Below, in pieces: positions 62,556 through 64,000 of a stretch of 64,000 bases of DNA (positions are counted from its first letter, which is position 1; each line of letters begins with the position of its first letter). The notes beneath the pieces are model-generated. The model was given only the letters and a program-made list of their open reading frames with translations. It did no database searches and was not told where the DNA came from. This DNA is from Fodinisporobacter ferrooxydans. GTDB taxonomy: Bacteria > Bacillota > Bacilli > Tumebacillales > MYW30-H2. Position numbers and translations under genes: made by a program. The stretch spans positions 3,675,501 to 3,739,500 of the forward strand of contig NZ_CP089291.1 in the NCBI RefSeq assembly GCF_022818495.1, read 5' to 3'.

Positions 62556-63749
62556 TCACGCCTTTCCTTCATCGCTTGTTATGATCGAATCATCCGGAAT
62601 CATCGTTTCTTCACCAATCACCACAATCGGTGCATATTCAGATGCATCTTCCCGCCAATCCTTTTGGCCGCCGATCTGGCAGTTGTCGCCAATCACGGTG
62701 CCGGCGCCGATAATCGCCTTATGAATGCGGACATTCTTGCCGATGATAACATTCGGCATAATGACGGAATGGGTAATTTTCGTATCCGTACCCACATGTA
62801 CTCCGTAAAATAATACGGAGTGCGCCACATCTCCAAAAACCATGCAGCCTTCATTGATCAGACTGTGTTGAACATTTGCGGCAGCTGCCAAATATTGCGG
62901 CGGTTGATTCGGATTGACCGAATAAATGCGCCATGTACTGTCATTCATATCAAGCTGCGGCTGATTCGATACAATATCCATATGCGCTTCGTATAAACTT
63001 TCAATGGTTCCGACATCCTTCCAATACCCCTGAAAAAGATGACAATTCATTTTCATTCCCGCTTTCAGCATGGCGGGCAATACATCTTTGCCAAAGTCAT
63101 GGCTGGACAGTTGCTCACTATTATCTAGCAATAAATGTTCATGAAGCAGTTTCCAGTTGAATATGTAAATGCCCATGGATGCCAAATTCGTTTTCGGATT
63201 TTCCGGCTTTTCTTCAAATCCTGTGATCCACTGCTCCTCATCTACGTTGATGATGCCGAAGCGCGACGCTTCTTCCCACGGGACGCGGATCGCTGCGATG
63301 GTGACAGCCGCGCCTTTTGCTTTATGTTCTTGCAGCATTTCATCGTAGTTCATTTTATAGATATGATCACCTGATAGAACGAGAACATAATCCGGATCAT
63401 ACGTTTGTATATACGGGATATTTTGATAGATGGCATTTGCCGTTCCTGCATACCATGTTCCGCCGTTTTTTTGCTGAAAGGGCGGCAATACGGTTACTCC
63501 CCCATGTTTTCGGTCAAGATCCCAGGGACTGCCGATCCCAAGATACGTATGCAAGACAAGGGGCTGATACTGTGTCAATACACCGACTGTATCGATTCCC
63601 GAATTGGTGCAATTGCTAAGGGCAAAATCGATGATTCGATATTTTCCGCCGAAGGGAACGGCCGGCTTTGCCAGCTTATGCGTAAGAACTCCCAGCCTTC
63701 TGCCCTCGCCTCCTGCCAAAAGCATCGCAATGCATTCTTTTTTGCTCAT
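62556..63749 (-). CDS. glgC: Glucose-1-phosphate adenylyltransferase, GlgC catalytic subunit
   Basis: This 397-residue enzyme makes ADP-glucose. The catalytic loop [20 protein letters not shown] and [18 protein letters not shown] are intact. A C-terminal left-handed beta-helix with hexapeptide repeats follows ([20 protein letters not shown]). AAAGGGGA lies 7 nt before the ATG at 63749. The longer frame reads the glgB end out of frame. It overlaps glgB by four bases. Confidence 0.97.
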   Translation of the reverse strand: MSKKECIAMLLAGGEGRRLGVLTHKLAKPAVPFGGKYRIIDFALSNCTNSGIDTVGVLTQYQPLVLHTYLGIGSPWDLDRKHGGVTVLPPFQQKNGGTWYAGTANAIYQNIPYIQTYDPDYVLVLSGDHIYKMNYDEMLQEHKAKGAAVTIAAIRVPWEEASRFGIINVDEEQWITGFEEKPENPKTNLASMGIYIFNWKLLHEHLLLDNSEQLSSHDFGKDVLPAMLKAGMKMNCHLFQGYWKDVGTIESLYEAHMDIVSNQPQLDMNDSTWRIYSVNPNQPPQYLAAAANVQHSLINEGCMVFGDVAHSVLFYGVHVGTDTKITHSVIMPNVIIGKNVRIHKAIIGAGTVIGDNCQIGGQKDWREDASEYAPIVVIGEETMIPDDSIITSDEGKA

Positions 63750-64000
63750 ATGGTAGTCCCCTTTCCGCCTCTGGCAGATTTCTTTAACACGACCATCGCT
63801 AACGGCGGCAAGCAGATATGGATACTTTTTTTCCGATTGTGCCATGGAATCCCTTCACTCTGGATACAACCGCGATTGACTTGTCCCGACCCTCCATATA
63901 TATGCTTGTCGCTGTTGAAAACTTCCTCGTATGCTCCAGACTTTGGAACGCCGATTCGATACTGCGGATACAATATGGGTGTAAAATTGCAGATAATAAT
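63746..64000 (-). CDS. glgB: 1,4-alpha-glucan branching enzyme, C-terminal end (cut by window edge)
   Basis: The last 84 codons are present, read by hand from the minus strand. The stretch [18 protein letters not shown] and later GGSGQVNRG, then ending with [15 protein letters not shown], matches the C-terminal beta domain of GlgB. The catalytic barrel lies outside the window. The stop codon shares ATGA with the glgC start, completing the order glgB-C-D-A-P known from Bacillus. Confidence 0.92.
   Translation of the reverse strand: MIICNFTPILYPQYRIGVPKSGAYEEVFNSDKHIYGGSGQVNRGCIQSEGIPWHNRKKSIHICLPPLAMVVLKKSARGGKGTTI

Noticed and set aside
5596-64000. CRISPR array, prophage, integrase, transposase or toxin-antitoxin system
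   Set aside because: No spaced repeat array and no recognisable mobile or defence gene was found. Repeats seen are short, few or tandem.

Overview
The window is 64 kb of a chromosome from an endospore-forming member of the Bacillales. The evidence is the YlbJ sporulation membrane protein, the bacillithiol genes bshA and bshB1, a cytochrome bc complex of the Bacillus qcrABC type, ypmA, ypmB and ypiB, and long runs of gene order known from Bacillus subtilis (ypmA-ypmB, asnS-dnaD; mazG/ypjD-dapB-mgsA-bshB1-bshA-cca-birA-panB-panC-panD-...-dinG; cheR-...-aroC-aroB-aroH-trp-tyrA; glgB-C-D-A-P). Moderate GC, the XPB helicase pair and the many departures from Bacillus order suggest a lineage near Alicyclobacillaceae. 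That placement is inference. No rRNA, tRNA, CRISPR array, prophage or insertion sequence was seen. Almost all genes lie on the minus strand; the plus-strand genes are ylbJ, a YkvI-like transporter, a YitT protein, a patatin-like lipase and one orphan.

Layout, left to right. 1-5.5 kb: an alpha-glucoside/maltodextrin operon (LacI-type regulator, binding protein, two permeases, GH13 glucosidase) with a clear promoter, a cre box and a palindromic operator. 5.6-11.8 kb: dnaD, asnS, a compact FtsH-like protease with a coupled small membrane protein, ypmB, ypmA, surE. 12.3-15.5 kb: methylthioadenosine salvage (mtaD, mtnA, mtnP). 15.8-21.4 kb: rex, dinG, a TPR protein, panD. 21.5-29.4 kb: panC, panB, birA, cca, bshA, bshB1, mgsA, dapB and a MazG-like pyrophosphohydrolase. 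29.7-34 kb: ylbJ, uppP and two membrane proteins. 34.1-37.9 kb: qcrCBA, a creatininase-fold protein and ypiB. 38.2-41.5 kb: an XPB helicase and its helicase-associated partner.

42-50.7 kb is the aromatic amino acid supraoperon: aroC-aroB-aroH, a long leader, then trpD-C-F-B-A and tyrA. Most genes overlap by 4 bp and tandem terminators end the unit. trpE and trpG are absent. The leader ahead of trpD carries at least ten GAG triplets, four of them at exact 5-nt spacing, followed by an intrinsic terminator, which is the signature of TRAP attenuation. 50.9-56.3 kb holds three tandem M42 aminopeptidase paralogues (the third has lost nearly all metal ligands), a small membrane protein, an RluA-type pseudouridine synthase and cheR. 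56.4-64 kb holds a patatin-like lipase and the glycogen operon glgB-C-D-A-P, with glgB cut by the window edge.

No single unmistakably new system was found. The strongest candidates for a second look are the TRAP-like leader placed directly on trpD, the M42 triplet with a pseudo-enzyme, the FtsH-like protease without an extracytoplasmic domain coupled to a protein that could supply one, and the two-gene XPB module. Start codons were chosen from ribosome binding sites and family length, and many differ from the longest open frame.
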